Positions 16,707 through 25,949 of a stretch of 64,000 nt of DNA are shown piece after piece. Source of the DNA: Metabacillus idriensis (GTDB taxonomy: Bacteria; Bacillota; Bacilli; Bacillales; Bacillaceae); NCBI RefSeq assembly GCF_009674765.1, contig NZ_WKKF01000002.1:744001-808000 (forward strand), written 5' to 3'. The translations under genes and the position numbers were made by a program. Below the pieces are notes generated by a model that saw only the letters and a list, made by a program, of their open reading frames with translations, made no database searches and was not told where the DNA came from. Positions within the stretch are counted from its first letter, which is position 1. Every line of letters begins with the position of its first letter.

Positions 16707-17837
16707 TTAGTTTACAGCGATTTCTTTATCAAGAGCTACATCAACAGGGACGAACGTATAGCCAAGATCGCGCGCTACTGCTTCATACGTGATATCGCCT
16801 TTTGCAACGTTGACACCTGCTTTAAGTGCAAGGTTTTCAGCAATTGCCTTGTTTACGCCTTTGTTTGCAATTTGAAGTGCGTATGGCACTGTTACGTTCG
16901 TAAGTGCAAGTGTTGATGTTCTTGGAACAGCGCCAGGCATGTTTGCAACTGCATAGTGAACAACGCCATGCTTTTCATAAGTTGGGTTATCGTGAGTCGT
17001 AATGTGGTCCACTGTCTCAACAATCCCGCCTTGGTCGATTGCTACGTCAACAATAACTGAGCCTGGTTTCATTGATTGAACCATTGCTTCAGATACAAGT
17101 GTCGGAGCTTTTGCACCAGGGATTAGAACAGCACAGATCAATAGGTCAGCTTCTGCAACTGCATTAGCAATATTGATAGGGTTAGACATTAATGTCTTAA
17201 TTTGATTGCCGAAAATGTCGTCTAATTCACGAAGACGATCTGCACTTAAATCAATGATTGTAACGTCTGCGCCTAATCCGATTGCCATTTTCGCAGCGTT
17301 TGTTCCAACTACACCGCCGCCGATGATTGTTACCTTGCCGCGGCTTACTCCAGGAACGCCTGCAAGCAGAATGCCTTTGCCGCCCTTTGGTTTTTCAAGG
17401 AATTGCGCGCCAATTTGTGCAGCCATGCGACCAGCAACTTCACTCATAGGTGTGAGCAATGGAAGTGTGCGTCCAGTTGTCACTGTTTCGTATGCTATAG
17501 CTGTAACACCTTTGTTTTTCAGTGCTTCTGCAAGAGCTGGTTCAGCAGCTAAATGCAAGTAAGTGAAAAGAATAAGCCCTTCGCGGAAGTATTCATATTC
17601 AGAGGCTAAAGGTTCTTTAACCTTCATGACCATTTCAGCAGCCCATACATCCTTAATATCTTCAGCAATTACTGCACCAGCAGCGATATAATCTTCATTC
17701 GTGAAACCGCTTCCAATTCCTGCGTCTTTTTCGATAAGTACTTTATGTCCAGTTGCCACAAATTGTGTAACCCCGCCAGGCGTTAATGCAACACGATTTT
17801 CATTATTTTTAATCTCTCTAGGTACTCCAATAATCAT
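16707..17837 (-). CDS. ald: Alanine dehydrogenase
   Basis: A 376-residue NAD-dependent alanine dehydrogenase that converts L-alanine to pyruvate and ammonia. The start [17 protein letters not shown], the substrate-binding [15 protein letters not shown], and the nucleotide-binding [20 protein letters not shown] are all intact, and length matches the family (about 370-378). The ATG at 17837 is chosen over a longer frame because AAAGGAGG sits 10 bases upstream. In B. subtilis Ald is needed for alanine use and normal sporulation. The PucR-type activator gene adeR lies directly upstream in the same direction and an alanine symporter follows it, so this is an alanine catabolic cluster. Confidence 0.97.
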   Translation of the reverse strand: MIIGVPREIKNNENRVALTPGGVTQFVATGHKVLIEKDAGIGSGFTNEDYIAAGAVIAEDIKDVWAAEMVMKVKEPLASEYEYFREGLILFTYLHLAAEPALAEALKNKGVTAIAYETVTTGRTLPLLTPMSEVAGRMAAQIGAQFLEKPKGGKGILLAGVPGVSRGKVTIIGGGVVGTNAAKMAIGLGADVTIIDLSADRLRELDDIFGNQIKTLMSNPINIANAVAEADLLICAVLIPGAKAPTLVSEAMVQSMKPGSVIVDVAIDQGGIVETVDHITTHDNPTYEKHGVVHYAVANMPGAVPRTSTLALTNVTVPYALQIANKGVNKAIAENLALKAGVNVAKGDITYEAVARDLGYTFVPVDVALDKEIAVN

Positions 17838-17919
17838 TTGAAACCCTTCCTCCTTTAGCTGCCAGCTTAAACTGTGCCGCTTATCTTGAAATGTGTGATG
17901 ATTTCTTGAATATGAGATT

Positions 17920-17925
17920 AGTATA
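17920..17925 (-). promoter_or_regulatory. Possible -10 of the ald promoter
   Basis: TATACT on the minus strand about 80 bases before the ald ATG. No good -35 is visible at the right distance, which would suit a gene that needs an activator such as AdeR. Confidence 0.4.
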
Positions 17926-17978
17926 AAGCGTTTTCTCACACATTTGTTTGTTTAAAAAAGAGAAAGGATTTCTGATCT

Positions 17979-17996
17979 TTTGTGAAATTTCACAAA
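17979..17996. promoter_or_regulatory. Perfect 18-bp palindrome between adeR and ald
   Basis: TTTGTGAAATTTCACAAA, overlapping the adeR stop codon and lying about 55 bases upstream of the likely ald -10. It has no T-run and is better explained as a protein-binding site than a terminator. A site for AdeR on ald is one explanation; this is inference. Confidence 0.5.
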
Positions 17997-19222
17997 CTCA
18001 TTTTATCGAGCTTTAAGTTAAGATAAACAGTTATTTTTTGATTTGGATCTCTTAAATCAAGCTCAGCGATCTGCGATATGCGCTTGATTCTGTAGCTTAA
18101 AGTATTGACATGAACATTCAGCGCTTTGGCAGCGTCGTTGACATTGCTGTCTTTGTCTAAATAAACTTCCAGCGTTTCAACAAGGTTTGTGTGATGCATC
18201 TCATCATATTCTTTCAGTTTTCTGAGAGGATAGTTTACAAAGCCCTCCTGCTTCCGTTTTTCATGAAGCAAATCCAGATATTGATAAATGCCCAGCTCTG
18301 AAAAGCTGATCAAACCTTTTGTTTCATCTACAAACCGCTTTTTTATATTTTGAACGGCAATGGCTTCTTTATAGCTGAGTTCAATTTGTTCTGTTTCTTT
18401 ATATATGCTCCCTATTCCGGCTTTCACATCATCAATCATGAAACGCTCTTTAAGCTGAAGGATGGTCCAGTCAACAAATTGCTTAATATCCGAAAGAGGC
18501 TCTCCGCTCTTAGGAGCAAGCAGGATGATCAGTTCATTCTGATCTAGAGTGGACAAGATAATTTGAACCTGCTGAGTTGTTTGAAGCAGATAATTAATTT
18601 GTTTTTCAGTCGGTTCTTTAATTTCATCGCTGAAACGGAATAAGACAACGGAATGCTGAGCGGGAGGAGTAATGCCGATATCATGGAATCCATTGATGAT
18701 GTCATTTTCCTCGTGAATATGGCCAGTGAGCAATTTCCAGAAAAATTCCTGGTTCCGCTCTTCTTTTTTTGATTTGCGGTTGTGGAGGTTAAGAAGTTTA
18801 TTTTTAACAACCTGGGCTGCTTTTTTTAATAGATCAAGCTCATCATCTGTCAGCTTTTTATTTATTTCCAAAGCCCAGATAAAACCGAGAACTTCATTGT
18901 TTTTCCAGATGGATATGGCAATGCGGTTGCCAAGACCAACCTCATCAATGTTTTTTACACGGATAGGCTCATCTGTTTGCAAAAGCATCGGAATTGTGCC
19001 GTCTCTCCATAAGCTGTTAATGACTTTCTCCGGAACCCGCCTGCCGATTATCGTTGATATTCTCGCCGGATCTGTACAGTCATCATGTGTACTGTAAGCG
19101 AGAAGGCGATGATTGATATCTTCAATCGTGATTGGACATTGAAGAACCTCGCTGATGCGGTCAGCGACATCTTCAAGACGGTCGGCATTATAATTAAAGG
19201 CTTCATTAGCCGGTTTATTCAA
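17990..19222 (-). CDS. adeR: PucR-family transcriptional activator AdeR
   Basis: A 410-residue regulator. Residues ~1-140 are a GAF-like sensory region, ~150-290 a GGDEF-like PucR middle domain, and the last ~60 residues a PucR helix-turn-helix (DAAKALNVHVNTLSYRIKRISQIAELD). In B. subtilis the adjacent gene adeR (yukF) activates ald in response to alanine; the same adjacency here supports the name. The start is TTG with AGGTGA six bases upstream. It is divergent from the alanine/sodium symporter gene, so it may control that gene as well. Confidence 0.88.
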   Translation of the reverse strand: MNKPANEAFNYNADRLEDVADRISEVLQCPITIEDINHRLLAYSTHDDCTDPARISTIIGRRVPEKVINSLWRDGTIPMLLQTDEPIRVKNIDEVGLGNRIAISIWKNNEVLGFIWALEINKKLTDDELDLLKKAAQVVKNKLLNLHNRKSKKEERNQEFFWKLLTGHIHEENDIINGFHDIGITPPAQHSVVLFRFSDEIKEPTEKQINYLLQTTQQVQIILSTLDQNELIILLAPKSGEPLSDIKQFVDWTILQLKERFMIDDVKAGIGSIYKETEQIELSYKEAIAVQNIKKRFVDETKGLISFSELGIYQYLDLLHEKRKQEGFVNYPLRKLKEYDEMHHTNLVETLEVYLDKDSNVNDAAKALNVHVNTLSYRIKRISQIAELDLRDPNQKITVYLNLKLDKMSL

Positions 19223-19328
19223 CGCATTTCACCTGCTTCTTCTATAAAAAATATATTATTTGATTTCTTATCTTTGTATATCACTTCAAAAAGTGCAATT
19301 CGATAAAAAAATTGGTACTTTTTTAACT

Positions 19329-19357
19329 TTGACAACATACACCCTTATGGCTATTAT
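19329..19357 (+). promoter_or_regulatory. Strong promoter of the alanine symporter gene
   Basis: TTGACA (19329-19334), 17-base spacer, TATTAT (19352-19357): a near-consensus vegetative promoter about 140 bases ahead of the start, leaving a leader that contains a cre site. Confidence 0.75.
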
Positions 19358-19457
19358 GTAACTAGCGTTTGTAAAAATCAACAAAAAGGGTGAATCTGTT
19401 TTAGGGTTTTTAACAATTACAGACCTGTATAAAAAATTTTATTATATTAATATGGCA

Positions 19458-19471
19458 TGAAAGCGCTAACA
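19458..19471 (+). promoter_or_regulatory. CcpA cre site in the symporter leader
   Basis: TGAAAGCGCTAACA fits the catabolite-responsive element consensus TGWAANCGNTNWCA at every position. It lies downstream of the promoter and 30 bases before the start, where bound CcpA would block transcription when glucose is present. Confidence 0.75.
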
Positions 19472-19500
19472 AAGAAATAACATCTCAGGGGTGATGACAC

Positions 19501-20904
19501 ATGATGGATATATTGGCGAAGATTAATGGGATATTATGGGGTACACCAAGTTTAATCTTATTATTTGGGACAGGCCTGTTTCTGACGTTTGTTCTCAAAG
19601 GATTACAGTTTAGAAGATTGCTATATGCATTTCAATTAGGATTTTCGAAAAAGCATCAGGAAGATGACGGAGCTGAAGGAGACGTAAGTAACTTTAAGGC
19701 GTTAATGACGGCTCTTGCAGCGACGATTGGCAACGGAAATATTGCAGGGGTTGCAACTGCCATCACACTCGGCGGTCCAGGAGCGATTTTCTGGATGTGG
19801 ATTGTCGGATTGCTGGGAATGGCGACAAAATATTCAGAGGCACTTTTGGCAATGAAATACCGTGTGAAAAACGAGAACGGTGAATACTCTGGCGGTCCAA
19901 TGTACTATGTTGAAAAAGGTTTGGGGAAAAAGTGGAAATTCCTTGCGATTGCGTTTGCTCTTTTTGGAGCCTTTGCGGCACTTGGAATAGGAAACAGCGT
20001 TCAGTCTAATACGATAGCACAAGTAATGGACGACAGCTTTGGCGTCGGCGGTCTTGTTACAGGGATTGTGCTTGCACTCTTAACAAGTTTGATCATTTTT
20101 GGCGGAATTCAGCGAATCAGTACAGTGGCAAGCTTCTTTGTTCCGGTAATGGCCTTTCTGTATATTGGCGGAGCACTGATAATCCTTGTTATTAATTACG
20201 ATTTAATTATCCCTGCATTTGGAACTATTTTTCATTATGCGTTTAATCCTGTAGCAGCTGCCGGCGGTTTTGTGGGAGTGGCGGTTGTTGAGGCAATCAG
20301 AAGCGGTGTTTCCAGAGGGATTTTCTCAAACGAAGCCGGACTTGGAACAGCTGCACTGATAGCAGGAAATGCTAAATCAGATCATCCTGTTAAGCAGGCA
20401 CTTGTTGCGATGACAGGAACATTTATAGTCACGCTCGTTGTTTGTACAATGACTGGACTTGTCCTAATTATTACAGGCTTCTGGGATCCGTCAGGCGGAC
20501 TAATCTCAGGTGTTCAGCATAATGCGGCACTTGACGGCGGTGCACTGACATCTGCTGCATTTGCATCAACACTTGGCGTACTTGGCGAATACATCGTTGC
20601 GTTCTCAGTTATCTTCTTCGGATTTTCAACGATTGTCGGCTGGTACGTTTACGGTGAAAAATGCTTTGAATACCTTGTTGGCTCTAAGGGAATTCTCGGC
20701 TACCGTCTCATTTATATCTTTGCATGCGGATACGGTGCGGTTGCACAGCTGACAGTTGTGTGGGCTTTTGCAGACATGGCAAATGCGCTCATGATGATTC
20801 CGAACTTAGTTGCTTTGATCTTATTATGGAAAGTCATTGTCAATGAAACAAACGATTATTTCGAAAATCACTATAAAATAACAGAATATAAGAAAGCAAG
20901 TTAG
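19501..20904 (+). CDS. Alanine/glycine:cation symporter (AGCS family)
   Basis: A 467-residue membrane protein with about 11 helices. Signatures of the AGCS family are clear: ALAATIGNGNIAGVATAI, GGPGAIFWMW, GPMYYVEKGLG and SGVSRGIFSNEAGLGTAAL. It imports alanine, glycine or glutamine with sodium (B. subtilis relatives AlsT/GlnT, YflA). Its placement beside adeR and ald makes alanine the likely substrate, giving uptake plus deamination in one locus. RBS AGGGGTGATG before the ATG; a cre site in the leader suggests carbon catabolite repression. Confidence 0.92.
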   Translation: MMDILAKINGILWGTPSLILLFGTGLFLTFVLKGLQFRRLLYAFQLGFSKKHQEDDGAEGDVSNFKALMTALAATIGNGNIAGVATAITLGGPGAIFWMWIVGLLGMATKYSEALLAMKYRVKNENGEYSGGPMYYVEKGLGKKWKFLAIAFALFGAFAALGIGNSVQSNTIAQVMDDSFGVGGLVTGIVLALLTSLIIFGGIQRISTVASFFVPVMAFLYIGGALIILVINYDLIIPAFGTIFHYAFNPVAAAGGFVGVAVVEAIRSGVSRGIFSNEAGLGTAALIAGNAKSDHPVKQALVAMTGTFIVTLVVCTMTGLVLIITGFWDPSGGLISGVQHNAALDGGALTSAAFASTLGVLGEYIVAFSVIFFGFSTIVGWYVYGEKCFEYLVGSKGILGYRLIYIFACGYGAVAQLTVVWAFADMANALMMIPNLVALILLWKVIVNETNDYFENHYKITEYKKAS

Positions 20905-20913
20905 GAAGAAAGA

Positions 20914-20943
20914 AACGCGGACGATAAGTTCGCGTTTTTTTTT
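20914..20943 (+). terminator. Terminator of the alanine symporter gene
   Basis: Stem AACGCGGAC / GTTCGCGTT (one G-U pair), loop GATAA, then nine T. Confidence 0.9.
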
Positions 20944-20955
20944 GGTTCAAATTGT

Positions 20956-21256
20956 TCACCTTTTCCAGCGGAAAAGGTGATAATTATTTACATTATGTAA
21001 ATGAATTGTGGTTTTTTTGCAAATCATCTGTAAATTCCTTAAAAATTGACAAAAAAGTGATATATTAGAAGGGTGCTAAATTACATGATTCGACCGGAGG
21101 TGTTTTACGGAGATAAAACCAGGGGCAGACATTTAATTGTTTATTAGACATGTCCAGGTAAGTAAACGCTTACATTTTACCCGCAGTCTAAAATAAGCAG
21201 ATTCATGTTACATACGCTTATTTTCATCATCTTACTTAACTTAAGGAGGAACCAGT
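20956..21256 (+). promoter_or_regulatory. Structured leader and control region of the surface nuclease gene
   Basis: About 300 bases without a gene. Visible in order: an 11-bp inverted repeat TCACCTTTTCC / GGAAAAGGTGA (20956-20980); a 17-base palindrome ATTTACATTATGTAAAT (20986-21002); TTGACA near 21046 and TATATT at 21061-21066, too close to be partners; a hairpin built on GGTGTTTTA / TAAAACC (about 21101-21120); and a cre-like AGTAAACGCTTACA (21161-21174, 13 of 14 on the minus strand). The transcript would carry a folded leader of more than 100 bases. No known riboswitch consensus was recognised. Confidence 0.45.
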
Positions 21257-24200
21257 TTGAAGATCATGAAAAAACAGTTGATTGCTCTGACAACTATTTT
21301 TGCTCTGCTTGTAACGCTTATGGTCCCATTTGGGGAACCGGCACAAGCAGAAGGAAATCTGACTGTTCAAGAAGCAATAGCGAATAATTCCGGAACAGGC
21401 ACAGTGGAAGGATATATTGTCGGATATACGGTAAGCGGCACGAATATTGATTTTGAAGAGCCGTTTTCTGCTGACACAAATTTTGCAATCGCTGACAGTG
21501 CAGACGAGAAAGATGTTTCAAAAATTCTGCCTGTACAGCTTCCATCATCTTTCCGCAGTAAATTCGGATTGATGACAAACCCTGATATTGTCGGCAAAAA
21601 AGTGATGGTTACAGGTACACTTGAAGCTTACTTCTCAAAACCTGGCCTTAAAAATCCAACAGCCATAGTATTTGAAGGCGAAACTCCTGAAGAGCCGAAG
21701 CCATTTGAAGGCATTGAAGGACTTCGCATTCATGATGTCCAGGGCGAAGGCCATAAATCTCCTTATGACACTCAAAATGTAAAAGCAGTTGAAGGAGTCG
21801 TCACTCATGTAGCGGATGCAAGCAACTTCTACATGCAGGATGCGGCACCTGATGATAATGCAAACACATCTGAAGCTGTTCTTGTTTATAAACCATCTCA
21901 TGGTGTTAAAGAGGGAGATCTTGTTTCTGTAGATGGACAAGTGAAAGAATGGGTGCTTGACGGCTATGCTGAAAAGCTGCAAACCGATCTAGCCATGACT
22001 GAAATTAATGCCCAATACGGCAATGTAATGGTGAAATCAAGCGGGCAGGCACTTCCAGCTGCAGTCGTTATCGGCAAAGATGTTATTCCTCCTACGGAAG
22101 TCATTGATAATGATCAGCTTGGAACGTTTGATCCAAAAGAAGACGGCATCGACTTTTATGAAAGTCTTGAAGGCATGCGCGTTTCCCTTGAAAGCCCGTC
22201 AGTAACTGGTCCTCAGAAGTATGGAGAAGTCACAGTTATTGCTGGAAAAGCGGAAGGCAAAACGTACACAAAAGAAGGTGCTCCACTTCTGACGAAAGAA
22301 AATCAGAATCCGGAAAGAATGTTCCTTCTTCTTGATAACCGCAATTTTGTGGCGAAAGCTGGAGATCAATTTGACGGCACAGTTACAGGTGTTGTCAGCT
22401 ACGGTTTCAGCAACTTTAAAATTCTTGTAAAAGAAGCGGATCTGCCTCAATTGAATGAGCGTGAATTTACGCCGGAAGTAACAACAATAGAAAAAGCTGA
22501 GGACAAATTGACTATTGCAGGCTATAACATTGAAAACTTCGCAGCTTCTGATACGGAAAAGCGCGATAAGCTTTCTAAGTCTATTGTTGAAAACTTAAAA
22601 TCTCCTGACATCATCGGACTTGTTGAAGTACTTGATGAGAGCGGAGAGACGGACGACGGCACAGTTAAAGGAGATGCAAACTACAAAGCATTAAGCGATG
22701 CAGTTGCAGGATTCGGCGGTCCGACTTATGCCTGGACTGAAATTGCTCCGGAAGATAAAGTTGACGGCGGAGTACCAGGCGGCAATATCCGTGTTGGATT
22801 CTTGTATAACCCTGAAAGAGTAACACTGAAAGAAGGCACAAAAGGTTCTGCTACAGAAGCGGCAGCTTACGAAAATGGGGCTTTGACACTTAATCCTGGA
22901 CGCATTGCACCTCAGGATCCAGCGTTCACAGACAGCCGCAAACCGCTTGCTGCAGAATTTACATTCAAAGGCGAAGATGTTGTTGTCATCAACAATCACT
23001 TCAACTCAAAAGGCGGAGACGAACCGTTATTCGGCAAAAAACAGCCTCCTGTACTTGGAAGTGAAGCCCAGCGTCTTGAAATCGCTGAAATCGTCAATGC
23101 CTTTGTAGCTGATATTCATGCGAAAAACGAAAATGCAAATGTCGTCGTAACAGGTGACCTTAACGACTTTGAATTCTCGGCACCGCTTCAGACTCTTAAA
23201 GGCTCTGAGCTTACGAATCTGGTAGAAACTCTTCCTCCTTCTGAGCGCTATACGTACTCATACCAAGGAAATGCACAGGTTCTTGATCACATGCTTGTTT
23301 CAAATCGTTTAGCTGCAGGTGCAGCATTTGATATTGTAAACTTTAACTCTCCTTACATGGAAGAGCATGGCCGTGCAAGTGACCACGATGCTTATGTTGG
23401 CCAGTTCGACTTATCTTCTGATGATAATGATGAGTTCAATCTTTCAATTATGCACACGAATGATACTCATGCTCATGTAGAACAGTATCCTCGATTAGTT
23501 ACAGCTGTAAACGAATTGCGCACACAAAAAGAAAACAGTTTACTGGTTGATGCAGGAGACGTTTTCTCAGGAACACTATATTTCCGTCAATATCTTGGTC
23601 TGGCTGATCTGCATTTCATGAATCAGCTGAACTATGATGCTATGACTTTCGGAAACCATGAATTTGATAAAGACTCTAAAACACTTGCAAACTTTATTAA
23701 TGAAATGAAATTCCCAATGGTGTCTTCAAATGTTAATGTAACAAAGGATACAGACTTAAGCCCGCTATTCAAAAATGAAATTGGGACTCCGGGTAATGGC
23801 GGAAACATCTACCCTGCCATCATCAAAGAAATAGACGGAGAAAAAGTAGGTATTTACGGATTAACGACTCCAGATACATCATTCCTTGCAAGCCCAGGAG
23901 AAAATGTTGTTTTTGAAGATGTAGTCCAAAAATCAAATGAAACAATAGATATGCTTAAAGCAGAAGGGGTCAACAAAATCATCGTCCTTTCTCACTTAGG
24001 CTACTCTCCGGACCTAAAGCTTGCTGATGAAGTGGATGGTATTGACGTCATTGTCGGAGGCCATTCCCATACAAAATTAGATGCACCGGTTTTAATTGAT
24101 AAAGAGGAACCGACAGTTATTGTACAAGCTGGTGAATACTTAAACTTCCTTGGATTACTGGATGTAACGTTCGACAAAGAAGGGAAAGTAACTGGTCATG

Positions 24201-25786
24201 CTGGTCATTTAGAAGCAGTTGGCAACTATGAAAAAGATGCAGCTGCTGAAGAGAAAGTTTTGGAATACAAAGCACCTTTAGAAGAAATTAAAAATGAAGT
24301 TGTTGGAAATTCTGCGGTTAGCCTTAATGGGCTCCGAGCAGATGTCCGCACTAAAGAAACAAACTTAGGAAACTTGATTGCAGACGGCATGGCTGCAAAA
24401 GCAAACGAATCTGTTAAAACGCATATCGCCATGCAAAACGGCGGAGGGATTCGTGAATCGATTGATGCAGGTGAAATTACTCTAGGTGAAGTTCTGACGG
24501 TATTGCCGTTTGGAAACAACTTAGTAACACTAGACTTAACGGGCCAGGAAATCCTGGATGCTCTGGAGCACAGTGTAAGCGGAGTTGAAACAGGCGAAGG
24601 CCGCTTCCTGCAAGTATCAGGCCTTAAATATAAGTATGACGTAAGCAAGCCTGCCGGTGATCGTGTTTGGTTTGCTGAAGCGAAAACAGACAATGGATTT
24701 GAAGCAATAGATGTCAAGAAGACATATAGAGTCGCTACCAATGCATTTACAGCAGATGGCGGGGACGGCTATACAATGTTTAAAAAAGCTAAAGATGAAG
24801 GCCGCATGACAGAGTTATTCGTTGTAGATTATGAAGTCTTCACATCATACCTTGCAAAGAATAATCCAGTTTCACCTGAGGTTGAAGGCAGAATTATTGA
24901 AGGAAAAGAAGTGACAGAGAAGCCTGTAGAACGCATTAAAGGTGAAACACGATATGAAACAGCTGTTGAAATCTCTAAATCAGGCTGGGAAACAGCGAAA
25001 ACAGTTGTCCTTGCCCGCGGGGATTCTTTCCCTGACGCACTTGCCGGAGGACCGCTTGCTTACGATCTTGACGCACCAATTCTTCTTACAGAAAAAGGAT
25101 CATTAAATAAGTCAGCTAAAGAAGAAATCATGCGTCTTGGTGCCGAAAAAGTAGTAATACTTGGCGGAAAAGGTGCAGTAAGCGATTATGTAAAATATCA
25201 GCTTAAAGGCATGGAATTAAAAGTACAGCGTATTGGCGGAGCGGACCGTTTTGAAACAGCAGCAAACATTGCGGCTATCCTTGGCGGTTCACCTGAAAAA
25301 GCTGTCATTGCAAATGGAATGAACTTCCCAGACGCTCTTTCAATTGCTCCTTATGCAGCGCAAAATGGATACCCGATCCTATTAACTAAAGCAGATAAGC
25401 TTCCAAATGCTTCAAAGAAAGCTTTAAAAAATATCGGCAGCACAATCGTAGTTGGCGGCGAAGCTGCAGTAAATACGAAAGTATTCAAGCAGCTATCAAA
25501 ACCTGATCGTTACTACGGGCTAAACCGATATGGCACAGCTGCTGAAATTGCAACAAAGCTTAACCCGTCAAACCGTGTTTATATTGCAACAGGGGAAAAC
25601 TTTGCTGATGCATTGGCGGGTTCCGTACTTGCAGCTAAAGAAAAGGCTTCAATGATGCTGGTTCAGCCTAAAAAGATTCCTTCTGAGACAAAAACAGCTC
25701 TAGATGCTATCAAAGCTAATGAATTTAATGTTTTGGGCGGCGAAAATGCAGTAAGTGAAGAAGTAGTAAATCAATTGAAAAAGTAA
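21257..25786 (+). CDS. Large secreted nuclease / 5'-nucleotidase with three cell-wall-binding repeats (YhcR-like)
   Basis: A 1509-residue surface enzyme. Signal peptide ~1-32 (ending in AQAE); OB-fold-like nucleic-acid-binding regions ~35-395; an exonuclease/endonuclease/phosphatase domain ~415-715 (AGYNIENFA, VVINNHFNSKG, VTGDLNDF, SDHDAYV); a metallophosphoesterase ~728-1000 (NDTHAH, VDAGD, FGNHEFD, GGHSH); a 5'-nucleotidase C-terminal domain ~1020-1175 (NGGGIRESI, LPFGN); and three CWB2 wall-binding repeats ~1224-1509 (RYETAVEISK, DRFETAANIA, RYGTAAEIA). It should degrade external DNA/RNA and dephosphorylate nucleotides. B. subtilis YhcR has the same enzyme pair but a sortase anchor. Start is TTG with AAGGAGGA six bases upstream. 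Confidence 0.93.
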   Translation: MKIMKKQLIALTTIFALLVTLMVPFGEPAQAEGNLTVQEAIANNSGTGTVEGYIVGYTVSGTNIDFEEPFSADTNFAIADSADEKDVSKILPVQLPSSFRSKFGLMTNPDIVGKKVMVTGTLEAYFSKPGLKNPTAIVFEGETPEEPKPFEGIEGLRIHDVQGEGHKSPYDTQNVKAVEGVVTHVADASNFYMQDAAPDDNANTSEAVLVYKPSHGVKEGDLVSVDGQVKEWVLDGYAEKLQTDLAMTEINAQYGNVMVKSSGQALPAAVVIGKDVIPPTEVIDNDQLGTFDPKEDGIDFYESLEGMRVSLESPSVTGPQKYGEVTVIAGKAEGKTYTKEGAPLLTKENQNPERMFLLLDNRNFVAKAGDQFDGTVTGVVSYGFSNFKILVKEADLPQLNEREFTPEVTTIEKAEDKLTIAGYNIENFAASDTEKRDKLSKSIVENLKSPDIIGLVEVLDESGETDDGTVKGDANYKALSDAVAGFGGPTYAWTEIAPEDKVDGGVPGGNIRVGFLYNPERVTLKEGTKGSATEAAAYENGALTLNPGRIAPQDPAFTDSRKPLAAEFTFKGEDVVVINNHFNSKGGDEPLFGKKQPPVLGSEAQRLEIAEIVNAFVADIHAKNENANVVVTGDLNDFEFSAPLQTLKGSELTNLVETLPPSERYTYSYQGNAQVLDHMLVSNRLAAGAAFDIVNFNSPYMEEHGRASDHDAYVGQFDLSSDDNDEFNLSIMHTNDTHAHVEQYPRLVTAVNELRTQKENSLLVDAGDVFSGTLYFRQYLGLADLHFMNQLNYDAMTFGNHEFDKDSKTLANFINEMKFPMVSSNVNVTKDTDLSPLFKNEIGTPGNGGNIYPAIIKEIDGEKVGIYGLTTPDTSFLASPGENVVFEDVVQKSNETIDMLKAEGVNKIIVLSHLGYSPDLKLADEVDGIDVIVGGHSHTKLDAPVLIDKEEPTVIVQAGEYLNFLGLLDVTFDKEGKVTGHAGHLEAVGNYEKDAAAEEKVLEYKAPLEEIKNEVVGNSAVSLNGLRADVRTKETNLGNLIADGMAAKANESVKTHIAMQNGGGIRESIDAGEITLGEVLTVLPFGNNLVTLDLTGQEILDALEHSVSGVETGEGRFLQVSGLKYKYDVSKPAGDRVWFAEAKTDNGFEAIDVKKTYRVATNAFTADGGDGYTMFKKAKDEGRMTELFVVDYEVFTSYLAKNNPVSPEVEGRIIEGKEVTEKPVERIKGETRYETAVEISKSGWETAKTVVLARGDSFPDALAGGPLAYDLDAPILLTEKGSLNKSAKEEIMRLGAEKVVILGGKGAVSDYVKYQLKGMELKVQRIGGADRFETAANIAAILGGSPEKAVIANGMNFPDALSIAPYAAQNGYPILLTKADKLPNASKKALKNIGSTIVVGGEAAVNTKVFKQLSKPDRYYGLNRYGTAAEIATKLNPSNRVYIATGENFADALAGSVLAAKEKASMMLVQPKKIPSETKTALDAIKANEFNVLGGENAVSEEVVNQLKK

Positions 25787-25801
25787 TAGGAAAGAGATCG
25801 A

Positions 25802-25829
25802 GCTGCCGGGAAATTCCCGGCGGCTTTTT
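25802..25829 (+). terminator. Terminator of the surface nuclease gene
   Basis: Stem GCTGCCGGG / CCCGGCGGC (one mismatch as G-U), loop AAATT, then five T. Confidence 0.9.
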
Positions 25830-25949
25830 AGAATCTGCCTTTCTCATTTACTCCAAAAAGCTGCTTGCGAAAATAGGTCCTGAATCTAATTTCTATTAGA
25901 CCGATTAAAACTTTGATAAAATACAAGGTAAGAAGGAAGGAGCGATTTT

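Noticed and set aside
21070-21250. Known riboswitch in the surface nuclease leader
   Set aside because: No core of the purine, ykkC, yybP-ykoY, preQ1, ZTP or fluoride classes could be matched by eye.
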